From NCBI GenBank assembly GCA_001604215.1, contig LVAX01000071.1, positions 1 through 37,549 on the forward strand: a stretch of DNA of 37,549 nt. The letters run 5' to 3'. The notes beneath the pieces are model-generated. The model did no database searches and was not told the origin of the DNA. It was given only the letters and a program-made list of their open reading frames with translations. Positions 1 through 7,365 of the stretch are shown here, piece by piece (the stretch's first letter is position 1; each line of letters opens with the position of its first letter). A program made the position numbers and the translations under genes. This DNA comes from Clostridiales bacterium Firm_18. Lineage in GTDB: Bacteria > Bacillota > Clostridia > Monoglobales > Firm-18.

Positions 1-188
1 TTCTTCCACATATGGCAACGGTTGTAACGGTTTTTATTCAAAAAAATGGGGAAACTCAAATATAATTTGAAAAGCTCAAAAAACAAGAAAGATTAAAGAT
101 TTTTGTTATTGCATTTTATAATATTTTGTGTTAAGATTTATGCAATTGGTTATTTTATCTTTTTAAGGAAAAAAAGGGGAGTCAATGC

Positions 189-1463
189 ATGAAAAAAGTC
201 AGTACTATTCTTATTGGTGCGGGCGCCCGCGGGATTATATATTCAAGCTATGCAATAAAGCATCCCGACGAGCTTCAGGTAGTGGCCGTAGCCGAGCCTG
301 ACGATTTCCGCAGAAATTATATTAAAGACAAGCATGGCATTCCGGACGACATGTGTTTTAGCGCTTGGAAAGAAGTTTTGTCTCTTCCGAAGTTTGCCGA
401 TTCCGTTATGATTTGTACACAGGATAAAATGCATTACGAGCCTGCAATGGCAGCTATTGAAAAAGGGTACCATATTTTACTTGAAAAGCCTATTTCACCC
501 AGTCCCAGGGAATGTATTGAAATTGCAGAGGCGGCAAACGCAAAAGGTGTTAATGTTGTGGTTTGCCATGTTTTAAGGTATACTTCGTTTTTCTCCAAAA
601 TCAAAGAAATAATAGACAGCGGTGCAATAGGCGATGTAGTATCGATAATGCATAGCGAAAATGTAGGCTTTTACCACCAGGCACACAGCTTTGTCAGGGG
701 CAACTGGAGAAACAGCAGGGAGTCGTCGCCCATGATTCTGGCAAAAAGCTGTCATGATACGGATATAATACAATGGCTTATAGGCAAGGAATGTTTAAAG
801 ATTTCTTCTTTCGGTTCGCTTAAGCATTTCCGAAGGGAAAATGCGCCGGAAAATACACCTGACAGATGCATAGAAGGCTGCCGAGAAGCGAGCCGTTGTC
901 CTTACGACGCCGTAAAATTTTACCTCAGGGAGGAAAAGAATAACCCTTGGTTCAGTCAGGCTGTCACCGGTGTAGTTGGCCCTTCGGAGGAGCAAATTGA
1001 AGAGGCTTTGAAAAACGGTCCGTACGGCAGGTGCGTGTATAAGTGTGATAATGATGTTGTGGATCATCAGGTTGTAAATATGCAATTCGAGGACGATATT
1101 ACCGTATCTTTTACCATGAGCGCGTTTACCCCTCAAATAGACAGGACAATAAAAATCATGGGAACAAAGGGTGAACTGGGCGGCAAAATGGGAAAAGAAA
1201 TGTCAATTGTTCTGCATGACTTTTTAACGAAGACCGAAAAGAAAATAGAATGTGAGCTGCCGGCCTCTGGTGGGCACGGCGGGGGTGATGTCGGAATAAT
1301 GAAAGCATTTTGCCGGCTTTTAAACGGAAATTACAGTTCAAACGCATTGTCCGACATATCAATATCGGCGACAAACCATATGCTGTCGTTTGCGGCGGAA
1401 GAGTCCCGAATAAGCGGCAGAGTAATAGACATTAAAGAATTTTCAAAATTCGTAATGTCATAG
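189..1463 (+). CDS. Gfo/Idh/MocA family NAD(P)-dependent oxidoreductase
   Basis: Predicted cytosolic sugar or sugar-acid dehydrogenase of the Gfo/Idh/MocA family, 424 aa. The N-terminal Rossmann fold shows the glycine motif GAGARG (residues 10-15) and the family EKP signature at 99-101. The segment SCHDTD (187-192) lies where the catalytic His/Asp of the C-terminal alpha/beta domain is expected. An insertion carries Cys227, Cys231 and Cys237 close together, which is not part of the minimal family fold and might bind a metal (inference). The start is supported by AAGGGGAG eleven bases upstream. A strong terminator follows, so the gene looks monocistronic. The 188 bases before it hold a TATAAT at 117-122 with only a poor -35. 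The substrate cannot be told from sequence; the neighbouring beta-helix protein suggests carbohydrate use. Confidence 0.9.
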   Translation: MKKVSTILIGAGARGIIYSSYAIKHPDELQVVAVAEPDDFRRNYIKDKHGIPDDMCFSAWKEVLSLPKFADSVMICTQDKMHYEPAMAAIEKGYHILLEKPISPSPRECIEIAEAANAKGVNVVVCHVLRYTSFFSKIKEIIDSGAIGDVVSIMHSENVGFYHQAHSFVRGNWRNSRESSPMILAKSCHDTDIIQWLIGKECLKISSFGSLKHFRRENAPENTPDRCIEGCREASRCPYDAVKFYLREEKNNPWFSQAVTGVVGPSEEQIEEALKNGPYGRCVYKCDNDVVDHQVVNMQFEDDITVSFTMSAFTPQIDRTIKIMGTKGELGGKMGKEMSIVLHDFLTKTEKKIECELPASGGHGGGDVGIMKAFCRLLNGNYSSNALSDISISATNHMLSFAAEESRISGRVIDIKEFSKFVMS

Positions 1464-1496
1464 TGAAAAACGATTATATAAAGTTTCATTATAAAT

Positions 1497-1524
1497 GCGG
1501 TTGCAACTGGCAGCCGCTTTTTTT
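1497..1524 (+). terminator. Rho-independent terminator after the Gfo/Idh gene
   Basis: An 8-bp stem GCGGTTGC / GCAGCCGC (one G-T pair) with a 5-base loop is followed by seven T. It lies 34 bases after the stop of the upstream oxidoreductase gene. Confidence 0.85.
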
Positions 1525-1539
1525 AAACTTATAGGAAGG

Positions 1540-1647
1540 GGGGCTGTAGCAAAACTATGGCCTAAAAAGTGTAAAAAATGAGGACTTTTGCAATCGCAAT
1601 AGCCCTCATTTTTTATGCTTTTGGGGGGAGTGTTTTGTCACAGCCCC
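1540..1647. mobile_element. MITE-like palindromic element with IS-type ends
   Basis: About 108 bp with imperfect inverted ends: left GGGGCTGTAGCAAAACT and, on the other strand from the right, GGGGCTGTGACAAAACACT. An internal hairpin pairs AAAAAATGAGG with CCTCATTTTTT. There is no coding capacity. Ends of the type GGGGCTGTxxCAAAA resemble those of IS1182-like elements from memory, so this may be a non-autonomous derivative or an IS remnant; that link is inference. I see no clear target duplication. Its right terminal C is the first base (plus strand) of the stop codon of the beta-helix gene on the minus strand. Confidence 0.6.
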
Positions 1648-2738
1648 TAATTGTATATTACAATTCCTTCGGTGTATGTTAGATTGTAATTAACACCTGA
1701 TTTATTTTGAATGTTTTTTAGTATGACATTATTCACCTTAGCATTGCACATTACGGCACTTCCGGATATGGAAGAGACAACATTTGTAACGGTAATATCA
1801 TGCAAATCATTTTCGCGGTAGCCCTCGCCGTACCCTGTGTATATTTTTACGGCCGCCTCTCTTTTACCAAAACAATCTTCAATGACGTCCCTAATATCTA
1901 TGTTATATACTTGCAAGCCGCCCGAAGCAAGGCAAATTACCCCGTGATGTTCTCCGCCTGTAAAAACACGGGAAATGGAAATATCATGTATATCAAGTTC
2001 ACGGAGGTTATCGCCGTCAAAAATTGATTTTGCGGGTTCGTTGGGATAGAGGTATTTATTATCGGGATAATTCCTGTTCCTTTTAAAAAGTGCCGTACAG
2101 GCAACGGTATCATCCGAAGTATAGCCGGTTATGTTATCCACCTTGCAATGATGGCAGCCGGCTCGAAAATTCACACCATCACCGTTTTTTACGTTTGACA
2201 CTATTTTAAGATCATGAATATATCCATCACAGCAAAAGTCAAATGACATTGTCCAGCCACGCGTTTGGAAAAACTCAATACCGGATATTTCAAAGCATGT
2301 GCATTTTGATAGTGATATCTGGTGGGTTCTCCAGCCCCAAAAATCGCCAACCATATCTTGTTCTTCTTTTAAAAAAGAGTGATAGCTCCGGCGGTTTATA
2401 TCACAGCCTACGATTTTTGCGTCGTTTTTTCCAATGATTTTAATATTGCGGGTGGGCAATACATCTAAAGGAGTACCAAACGGATTTTCCGGGTTCACAA
2501 TCAAATTATTACCACGGAAGACATTGTCAAAAACCTCATTGTTTTGTTTGATCATGCAATCGTCTATGATGATTGTGGTATCTGGCGGAATCAAAATTGC
2601 ATTATCTATGTACCAGTCCTTACTATCAAAAACAATAACTGACGCGGAGGGCGTCTTTATATAGTACTCCAAGCAATCGGCAATGGCTTGGCTGTCTGTT
2701 TTTTCGGGCGAAAGAAAATCCTTTACATACAAAGCCAT
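1647..2738 (-). CDS. Right-handed beta-helix (pectin-lyase-like) protein
   Basis: 363 aa. The body consists of repeated short turns of the type DIxI...DGxN, for example the stretches around DGVNFR, DDTVAC, LDIHDISIS and IDIRDV, typical of parallel beta-helix proteins related to GH28 polygalacturonases and pectate lyases. An N-terminal segment resembles the cap of phage or GH28-like beta-helix proteins. No signal peptide is visible, so it may act on imported oligosaccharides in the cytosol (inference). The start has AGGAGG nine bases upstream. The TAG stop uses the terminal base of the neighbouring MITE-like element, so the natural C-terminus may have been altered by that insertion. The exact activity is not assignable. 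Confidence 0.75.
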   Translation of the reverse strand: MALYVKDFLSPEKTDSQAIADCLEYYIKTPSASVIVFDSKDWYIDNAILIPPDTTIIIDDCMIKQNNEVFDNVFRGNNLIVNPENPFGTPLDVLPTRNIKIIGKNDAKIVGCDINRRSYHSFLKEEQDMVGDFWGWRTHQISLSKCTCFEISGIEFFQTRGWTMSFDFCCDGYIHDLKIVSNVKNGDGVNFRAGCHHCKVDNITGYTSDDTVACTALFKRNRNYPDNKYLYPNEPAKSIFDGDNLRELDIHDISISRVFTGGEHHGVICLASGGLQVYNIDIRDVIEDCFGKREAAVKIYTGYGEGYRENDLHDITVTNVVSSISGSAVMCNAKVNNVILKNIQNKSGVNYNLTYTEGIVIYN

Positions 2739-2858
2739 CTGTTTTCCTCCTACATATTTAAAATTGTTTTAATTGGTCAACAAAATTCATTAAAAAATCT
2801 TCTTTTAATGGCTTGTTTTAGAAATTATTATATCAGTATATATTTTGTTTGTCAAATT

Positions 2859-3587
2859 TTATAAATTATTGTTTCTAATAATTTGCTCGCCTGTCATATT
2901 ATTTGGTATATTTAATCTGTTGATATTAGAAAAATCAATTGTATTAAGATTATTTAATCCTAACCCGGTCACTTGAATATCAATTCCATTTTGTTTTAAA
3001 ATATCAGCCATATCTTGATTATATAAGCCATAAGGATATGCGAATATTTTAAGGTCGTTATATCCGATGTTTTTATCTAGTAATAGAAAAGATTGCAGGA
3101 TTTCATGTTTAAATTGAATAATCGGTATTGTATCATATGCAATATGACGCTTACCGTGGCTGCATATATCTACTAAACCGCTACTTTGCATTTCTCGGGC
3201 TTCGTCCCATCCGAAATATTTAGCCATGTCTGTTCTTTTGCCTACCAAGTCAGTAACTACAAACATTGTAACCTTAATATTATATTTTTTAATTATCGGA
3301 TAGATTAAAGTATATTGTCCTTCATACCCATCATCAAAGGTTATTATAAAAGGCTTTTTAGGGAGCTTTTTCTTTCTTGTCAATGCATTATATAAATCTT
3401 TAAATGATATTGGTTTGAATCCATGTCTTAATAAAACCCTGATGTTTTCCTCAAAACTTTTGGGTGTGTTAATATATTCAAAATCATATGGGTCACTTTC
3501 AGGAAGCAGCGTAGTAAAGTCATGGTATTCAAGTACCGGAATAGTAACATTTTCATTTTTTTTGTTTTTAAAGATGATTAAGCACAT
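2859..3587 (-). CDS. Polysaccharide deacetylase (NodB-type, CE4) family protein
   Basis: 242 aa from the ATG chosen here. The NodB fold motifs are present in order: FDDGYEG (motif 1, metal-binding and catalytic Asp), SHGKRHIAY (motif 2, His-x3-His) and AYPYGLYN (motif 3). The family removes acetyl groups from N-acetylglucosamine in peptidoglycan, chitin-like or exopolysaccharide chains. Unlike most secreted members it starts almost directly at the domain, with only MCLIIF before a basic stretch, and there is no signal peptide or membrane anchor. A GTG at 3596 is an alternative start; the upstream frame is closed by a stop without another good start. AAGGCGGTG precedes ATG 3587 at normal distance. 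It is divergent from dinB. Confidence 0.8.
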   Translation of the reverse strand: MCLIIFKNKKNENVTIPVLEYHDFTTLLPESDPYDFEYINTPKSFEENIRVLLRHGFKPISFKDLYNALTRKKKLPKKPFIITFDDGYEGQYTLIYPIIKKYNIKVTMFVVTDLVGKRTDMAKYFGWDEAREMQSSGLVDICSHGKRHIAYDTIPIIQFKHEILQSFLLLDKNIGYNDLKIFAYPYGLYNQDMADILKQNGIDIQVTGLGLNNLNTIDFSNINRLNIPNNMTGEQIIRNNNL

Positions 3588-3692
3588 ATTTTGCACCGCC
3601 TTAATTTTTATTCTTATTCTTAATAGTATTCAATAAATTCAGAGTTAGAAGAGCCGACAAAATTCAAGCTAAATAATGTTTGAAATTTCCTA

Positions 3693-3721
3693 TTGATTTT
3701 TTAATTAAATAAGCATATAAT
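3693..3721 (+). promoter_or_regulatory. Sigma-A promoter of the dinB operon
   Basis: TTGATT (3693-3698), 17-base spacer, TATAAT (3716-3721). It directly precedes a LexA box and lies 45 bases before the dinB start. Confidence 0.8.
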
Positions 3722-3726
3722 ATAAT

Positions 3727-3740
3727 CGAACAAATGTTCT
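3727..3740. promoter_or_regulatory. LexA operator (SOS box)
   Basis: The 14-mer CGAACAAATGTTCT matches the Gram-positive LexA consensus CGAACRNRYGTTYC at all but the last base and has a GAAC-N4-GTTC core. It starts five bases after the -10 hexamer, so bound LexA would block transcription start. This makes the dinB-unknown-SRAP operon a probable SOS operon. Confidence 0.85.
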
Positions 3741-3765
3741 ATATTATTTCGGAGTTGTGGTTTTT

Positions 3766-5004
3766 ATGGACAGGGTAATTCTTCACAGTGACCTTAATAA
3801 TTTTTATGCTTCGGTTGAATGCCTTTACAATCCTGAATTGCGAGGCAAGCCGGTAGCAGTGGGCGGTGATGTTGAGGCGAGGCATGGCATAATACTTGCC
3901 AAGAATTATCATGCAAAAAAATATGGTGTTATAACGGGGGAGGCTATCTGGCAGGCCCGGAGAAAATGCAGGGACTTAGTTGTTGTACCGCCTGATTTCA
4001 AACGCTACATTAAGTTTTCTCAAATGGCAAGGGATATTTATGCCGATTACACCGATCAGATTGAATCCTTTGGATTGGATGAATGCTGGCTTGATGTAAC
4101 CGGCAGTACGCATTTATTCGGTGACGGTGTTAAGGTTGCGGATGAAATACGGAGACGAATTAAATTTGAAATGGGTATTACCGCATCCGTTGGTGTCAGC
4201 TTCAATAAAATATTTGCAAAATTAGGTTCAGACATTAAAAAGCCCGATGCTACAACGGAAATTACACAGGATAATTTTAAAGCTGTTGTCTGGAAATTGC
4301 CGGTTCAGGAACTTTTGTATGTCGGCAGGGCGACACACAAAAAGCTGGGCCGCTACGGAATAAAAACCATAGGTGATTTGGCAAATACAGAGCTTAAATA
4401 TCTTGAGTACTGGCTGGGCAAATGGGGTTATATGCTGTGGACTTTCGCAAACGGCTATGATACTTCGCCTGTATCGAACATAGGCGCAAAATCCCTGATA
4501 AAAAGCATTGGCAACAGTACAACTACCCCGCGTGATTTGATGAATAATGAGGATGTTAAGATTACAATATATGTTTTGTCCGAAAGCGTTGCGGAGCGTC
4601 TTCGGTCACACGGCTTTGTTTGCAGTACGGTTCAGATATATGTCAGGGATAACAAGCTATACTCGTTTGAAAGACAAGGAAAACTAAAAATACCCACATC
4701 CAATTCGGGTGCTATTGCAAAAAAGGCAATGGAGCTGTTTATAGAAAGCTATGACTGGGCTAAGCCTGTTCGAAGCATCGGAGTTCGCGCGTGTAATCTT
4801 GCTCTGGCAGGTGACACCCAAATGTCGTTTTTGCCGGAGCATATAAAAGAAGATAAGCAAGACAACTTAGAAAGGGCGATTGACGATATTCGCAGAAGGT
4901 TTGGGCATTTTGCCGTTCAAAGGGGAATGATGCTGAATGATAGCAGATTGTCAAATCTGAACCCGAAGGACGACCATGTAATATTTCCGGTATCATATTT
5001 TTAA
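3766..5004 (+). CDS. dinB: DNA polymerase IV (Y-family translesion polymerase)
   Basis: 412 aa, close to the usual length with palm, finger, thumb and little-finger domains. The catalytic carboxylates are visible: Asp9 in HSDLNNFYASVE and Asp105-Glu106 in SFGLDECWLDV. The steric-gate region is NNFYASVE, and helix-hairpin-helix sequence lies around LGRYGIKTIGDL. It copies past damaged template bases with low fidelity. ATG 3766 is preferred to GTG 3757 because GGAG (3751-3754) is too close to the latter and the protein then begins MDRVILHSD as in homologues. It is the first gene of an operon with a 78-aa protein 14 bases downstream and an SRAP protein after that, under a LexA box. Confidence 0.95.
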   Translation: MDRVILHSDLNNFYASVECLYNPELRGKPVAVGGDVEARHGIILAKNYHAKKYGVITGEAIWQARRKCRDLVVVPPDFKRYIKFSQMARDIYADYTDQIESFGLDECWLDVTGSTHLFGDGVKVADEIRRRIKFEMGITASVGVSFNKIFAKLGSDIKKPDATTEITQDNFKAVVWKLPVQELLYVGRATHKKLGRYGIKTIGDLANTELKYLEYWLGKWGYMLWTFANGYDTSPVSNIGAKSLIKSIGNSTTTPRDLMNNEDVKITIYVLSESVAERLRSHGFVCSTVQIYVRDNKLYSFERQGKLKIPTSNSGAIAKKAMELFIESYDWAKPVRSIGVRACNLALAGDTQMSFLPEHIKEDKQDNLERAIDDIRRRFGHFAVQRGMMLNDSRLSNLNPKDDHVIFPVSYF

Positions 5005-5018
5005 GTGAGGTTTTAATA

Positions 5019-5255
5019 ATGGCAAGAAAGGTATATGTAAATGTATCGGCAAAATTTAATAAAGATGGCCGGATAATACCCGAATCATTTGAATGGGAGG
5101 ATGAAAGGATTTTTGAAATTGACAGGATTACCGATATACGCAGAGCAGCAAGCCTTAAGGTCGGCGGAGCGGGACTTAGATACACCTGCTTTGTGTGCGG
5201 AAAGCAGACATATTTATTTCTTGAGGATAACAGATGGTTTATTGAAGCAAAATAA
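5019..5255 (+). CDS. Small protein of unknown function in the dinB-SRAP SOS operon
   Basis: 78 aa, not recognised. It starts 14 bases after dinB with GAGG at good distance. Predicted beta-rich: MARKVYVNVSAKF, then an acidic-aromatic stretch FEWEDERIFEID, a basic patch RITDIRRAASLK, and a C-terminal part with one CxxC (YTCFVCGK) followed by aromatic residues up to WFIE. One CxxC alone would need dimerisation to form a zinc site. The layout could be a small OB- or SH3-like nucleic-acid or protein binding fold, but that is a guess. The operon position between a translesion polymerase and an abasic-site protein points to a DNA-damage role. Codon use resembles the neighbours, so it is very likely a real gene. 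Confidence 0.8.
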   Translation: MARKVYVNVSAKFNKDGRIIPESFEWEDERIFEIDRITDIRRAASLKVGGAGLRYTCFVCGKQTYLFLEDNRWFIEAK

Positions 5256-5294
5256 TAACTGTGTTATAATTATTACTACATAAGGGGTGGTTTT

Positions 5295-5885
5295 ATGTGC
5301 GCCAGATATGTTATTGAACCTGATGAGGCCGAAATCAGAAGCATAATAGATGAAGCTGTAAAGCATTTGGGTGAAACCGAAAACGTTAAAACAGGAGAAA
5401 TATTCCCTACAAATAACGCTCCCGTTTTGGCTCTTGGGGAAAACAGTATGCGTCCGTATATTATGAAATGGGGCTTCCCGCACTTTCGGGGGAAGGGTGT
5501 TATAATAAACGCCAGAGCGGAAACCGTATTGGAAAAACGCACCTTTAGGGAATCTGTTCTCAGCAGAAGATGCATCATTCCTGCAAGCGGCTTTTATGAG
5601 TGGAAAAGCAATGAAACAAAGCACAAGGATAAATATCTTTTTACCCTGCCGCAATCCGGGGTATTATATATTGCCGGGTTTTACAACAGCTTCATTGATG
5701 ACGGAATAAAAACAAATAAATTTATTATTATAACCACCGCCGCCAATAAATCAATGTCGGATATACACAATCGTATGCCTCTCGTTCTGCAAAAAGATGA
5801 TATCAGGCCATGGCTTAGCAACAGTTATGCCGCTTTTAAAATGCTAAGCAATACCCCCGCCGAATTGGAAAAGGTTATGGTGTAA
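5295..5885 (+). CDS. SRAP domain protein (YedK/HMCES-type abasic-site processing)
   Basis: 196 aa, a single complete SRAP domain. The active site is intact: Cys2 directly after the initiator Met (MCARY), Asn72 in INARAET, Glu102 in PASGFYEW and His158 in DIHNRMPL. Members of this family use Cys2 to form a thiazolidine crosslink with abasic sites in single-stranded DNA and shield them from strand breakage. The requirement for Met-Cys fixes the start at 5295, preceded by AAGGGGTGG. It closes the SOS operon with dinB, whose polymerase would otherwise copy abasic sites. An extended -10 (TGTTATAAT) in the 39-base gap before it might give extra transcription. Confidence 0.93.
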   Translation: MCARYVIEPDEAEIRSIIDEAVKHLGETENVKTGEIFPTNNAPVLALGENSMRPYIMKWGFPHFRGKGVIINARAETVLEKRTFRESVLSRRCIIPASGFYEWKSNETKHKDKYLFTLPQSGVLYIAGFYNSFIDDGIKTNKFIIITTAANKSMSDIHNRMPLVLQKDDIRPWLSNSYAAFKMLSNTPAELEKVMV

Positions 5886-5909
5886 AAAACACAGATTATT
5901 TAAAAAACA

Positions 5910-5958
5910 AAAAAACGTTAATTCAGTAAGGAAAAACCCTATTAAATCAACGTTTTTT
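5910..5958. terminator. Bidirectional terminator between the SRAP gene and tRNA-Leu
   Basis: Outer arms AAAAAACGTT (5910-5919) and AACGTTTTTT (5949-5958) pair perfectly and extend inward with mismatches. A- and T-runs at both ends let it serve both the SRAP gene (plus) and the tRNA (minus). Confidence 0.75.
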
Positions 5959-5961
5959 AAC

Positions 5962-6050
5962 TGGTGCTCGAGACCGGAATCGAACCGGTACGAGGGGTAA
6001 ACCTCACGGGATTTTAAGTCCCGGGCGTCTGCCAGTTCCGCCACTCGAGC
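5962..6050 (-). tRNA. tRNA-Leu (anticodon UAA)
   Basis: 89 nt including an encoded CCA (5962-5964). The acceptor arms GCTCGAG / CTCGAGC pair perfectly. The anticodon arm is CGGGA-CTTAAAA-TCCCG, giving anticodon UAA, which reads UUA/UUG Leu codons. A long variable arm (class II, as expected for Leu) follows, then a T arm with GGTTCGATTCC. It has its own promoter upstream at 6060-6088. Confidence 0.96.
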
Positions 6051-6059
6051 ACAATAAAT

Positions 6060-6088
6060 ATAATAGCACGAGGAGGTATAATTGTCAA
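6060..6088 (-). promoter_or_regulatory. Promoter of tRNA-Leu
   Basis: On the minus strand: TTGACA, 17-base spacer, TATTAT. The -10 ends ten bases before the mature 5' end of the tRNA, so the primary transcript would have almost no leader. Confidence 0.8.
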
Positions 6089-6116
6089 TTATTTTTTTAA
6101 AAAAAGGCATAAAGGA

Positions 6117-6146
6117 TTGACAAAAGCGGCGTGATACGGGTAATAT
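6117..6146 (+). promoter_or_regulatory. Promoter of the NUDIX gene
   Basis: TTGACA (6117-6122), 18-base spacer, TAATAT (6141-6146), 47 bases before the start codon. It is divergent from the tRNA-Leu promoter 29 bases away. Confidence 0.6.
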
Positions 6147-6192
6147 TAAATACGTCAGGATAAAATTCACCGGCACTCGGGAAAGGGGATAA

Positions 6193-6720
6193 ATGATGGA
6201 GGAAAAGACAATAAAGACAAAAGGAATTTATGAAGGCAAAATTATAAACCTGCGGGTTGATACGATAAAACTGCCTGACGGCCGTGAGGCAACGCGGGAG
6301 ATTATTGAGCATCCCGGAGGCGTTGCGGTTCTTCCGGTTGATGCCGACGGAAATGTTTATCTGGTCCGGCAATACCGCAAACCGATTGAGCATGCATTGC
6401 TTGAAGCTCCTGCCGGAAAACTTTGCAAGGGTGAAGAGCATTTATCCTGCGGGATAAGGGAATTGAAAGAAGAGACAGGCCTGACGGCGGGCAGCATAAC
6501 TTATTTGGGGTTTGTTTTCCCTTCACCGGGCTACTCGAATGAAGTGATACATTTATATTTGGCAAGGCAGCTGAGTCACGGGCAGCAAAATACCGACAGT
6601 GACGAGTTCGTGGATATTGAAGTGTACCATATAGACGATGTTATAAAAATGTGCCAAAGCGGGGAGATTACGGATGCCAAAACGGTGGCTGCCGTTTTCA
6701 GGGCAAAGGCGGTAATATAA
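6193..6720 (+). CDS. NUDIX hydrolase, ADP-ribose pyrophosphatase type
   Basis: 175 aa. The NUDIX box runs from Gly75 to about residue 97 and fits the pattern G-x5-E-x7-REUxEExGU, ending in RELKEETGL. The preceding beta strands with VYLVRQYRKPIEHALLEAPAGK are typical of the ADP-ribose pyrophosphatase (NudF) group, which cleaves ADP-ribose to AMP and ribose 5-phosphate; the QYR and E-PAG elements are characteristic of it. Two adjacent ATG codons (6193, 6196) follow AAAGGGGAT; the first is used. A hairpin directly after the stop would end or attenuate transcription before the next small gene. Confidence 0.9.
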   Translation: MMEEKTIKTKGIYEGKIINLRVDTIKLPDGREATREIIEHPGGVAVLPVDADGNVYLVRQYRKPIEHALLEAPAGKLCKGEEHLSCGIRELKEETGLTAGSITYLGFVFPSPGYSNEVIHLYLARQLSHGQQNTDSDEFVDIEVYHIDDVIKMCQSGEITDAKTVAAVFRAKAVI

Positions 6721-6725
6721 ATAAG

Positions 6726-6754
6726 ATCCCTCTAATAATTATTATTGGAGGGAT
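6726..6754 (+). terminator. Hairpin after the NUDIX gene that holds the next Shine-Dalgarno
   Basis: ATCCCTC (6726-6732) pairs with GAGGGAT (6748-6754), continued by AATAAT / ATTATT toward a tiny loop, then TTGTTTT. It can act as a terminator. The right arm contains GGAGGG, the ribosome binding site of the 37-residue gene that starts at 6761. Confidence 0.6.
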
Positions 6755-6760
6755 TGTTTT

Positions 6761-6874
6761 ATGAAACGCGTATTTTTAATAATATCCAAGCGTGATTTGA
6801 TGTTTGTCATATCCGTTACGACTGCCGCGGTTTTATTTATTATTTACATTTTCAAGGTAATCGCACGGTGGTAA
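6761..6874 (+). CDS. 37-residue single-pass membrane peptide, unknown function
   Basis: A short open frame with ATG eight bases after GGAGGG (6747-6752). The peptide begins with a basic segment (MKRVFLIISKRD), continues with one hydrophobic helix of about 20 residues (LMFVISVTTAAVLFIIYIF) and ends KVIARW. The positive ends around one helix fit a small inner-membrane protein. Its ribosome binding site is inside the 3' arm of the preceding hairpin, so translation may depend on the hairpin being open. I do not recognise a family; small proteins of this kind are easily missed. The evidence is the site, the frame and the clear membrane helix. Confidence 0.6.
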   Translation: MKRVFLIISKRDLMFVISVTTAAVLFIIYIFKVIARW

Positions 6875-6926
6875 AGGGCTGCATTGAGGGGGCCGGAAAT
6901 ATTTGATTAAACTTAGAAAAAAGTAT

Positions 6927-6954
6927 TTGATTTTTTGTTATTTTGTTATATAAT
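6927..6954 (+). promoter_or_regulatory. Promoter upstream of zapA
   Basis: TTGATT (6927-6932), 16-base spacer, TATAAT (6949-6954), 35 bases before the zapA start. Good match to sigma-A. Confidence 0.7.
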
Positions 6955-6989
6955 TGTATAGGACCGACGAAAGAAAAAGGAGTGGTTGA

Positions 6990-7361
6990 ATGTCAAAAAA
7001 TAAAGTTACGGTAACGATTGCCGGAAAGGAATATACCATTTTAAGCGATGAAACGGATGAATATCTCCAAAAGGTTGCAAAGCATTTAGATAAAAAGATA
7101 GGCGAAATTGCCTTTGCAAACAATCAGCTTACCGTACAAATGTCGACCGTACTTGCGGCAATAAACATCACTGACGAGTATTTTAAAAGCATGGAAACCG
7201 CGGACAATTTGCGCCAGCAAATAGGGCAGTATATAGAAGACGTTTCGAAAGAGCGCGCAGAGCTTACGTCGCTTCGCGCGGAAAATGCAAGGCTGAAGCA
7301 GCAGCTTAAAAGCTGTAGCGAAGGCCAGAGCAGTACAAACGGTCAGCAATCGATTTTATAA
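6990..7361 (+). CDS. zapA: Cell division protein ZapA
   Basis: 123 aa. The N-terminal ZapA domain (SKNKVTVTIAGKEYTILSDETDEYLQ...) is followed by a long helix that becomes coiled coil (about residues 70-110, DNLRQQIGQYIEDVSKERAEL...). ZapA binds FtsZ and bundles protofilaments at midcell. A Shine-Dalgarno AAAGGAG precedes the start. The U32 gene follows after only four bases, without a clear site of its own, so the two are probably translationally coupled, an arrangement also seen in other Firmicutes. Confidence 0.9.
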   Translation: MSKNKVTVTIAGKEYTILSDETDEYLQKVAKHLDKKIGEIAFANNQLTVQMSTVLAAINITDEYFKSMETADNLRQQIGQYIEDVSKERAELTSLRAENARLKQQLKSCSEGQSSTNGQQSIL

Positions 7362-7365
7362 CCGT

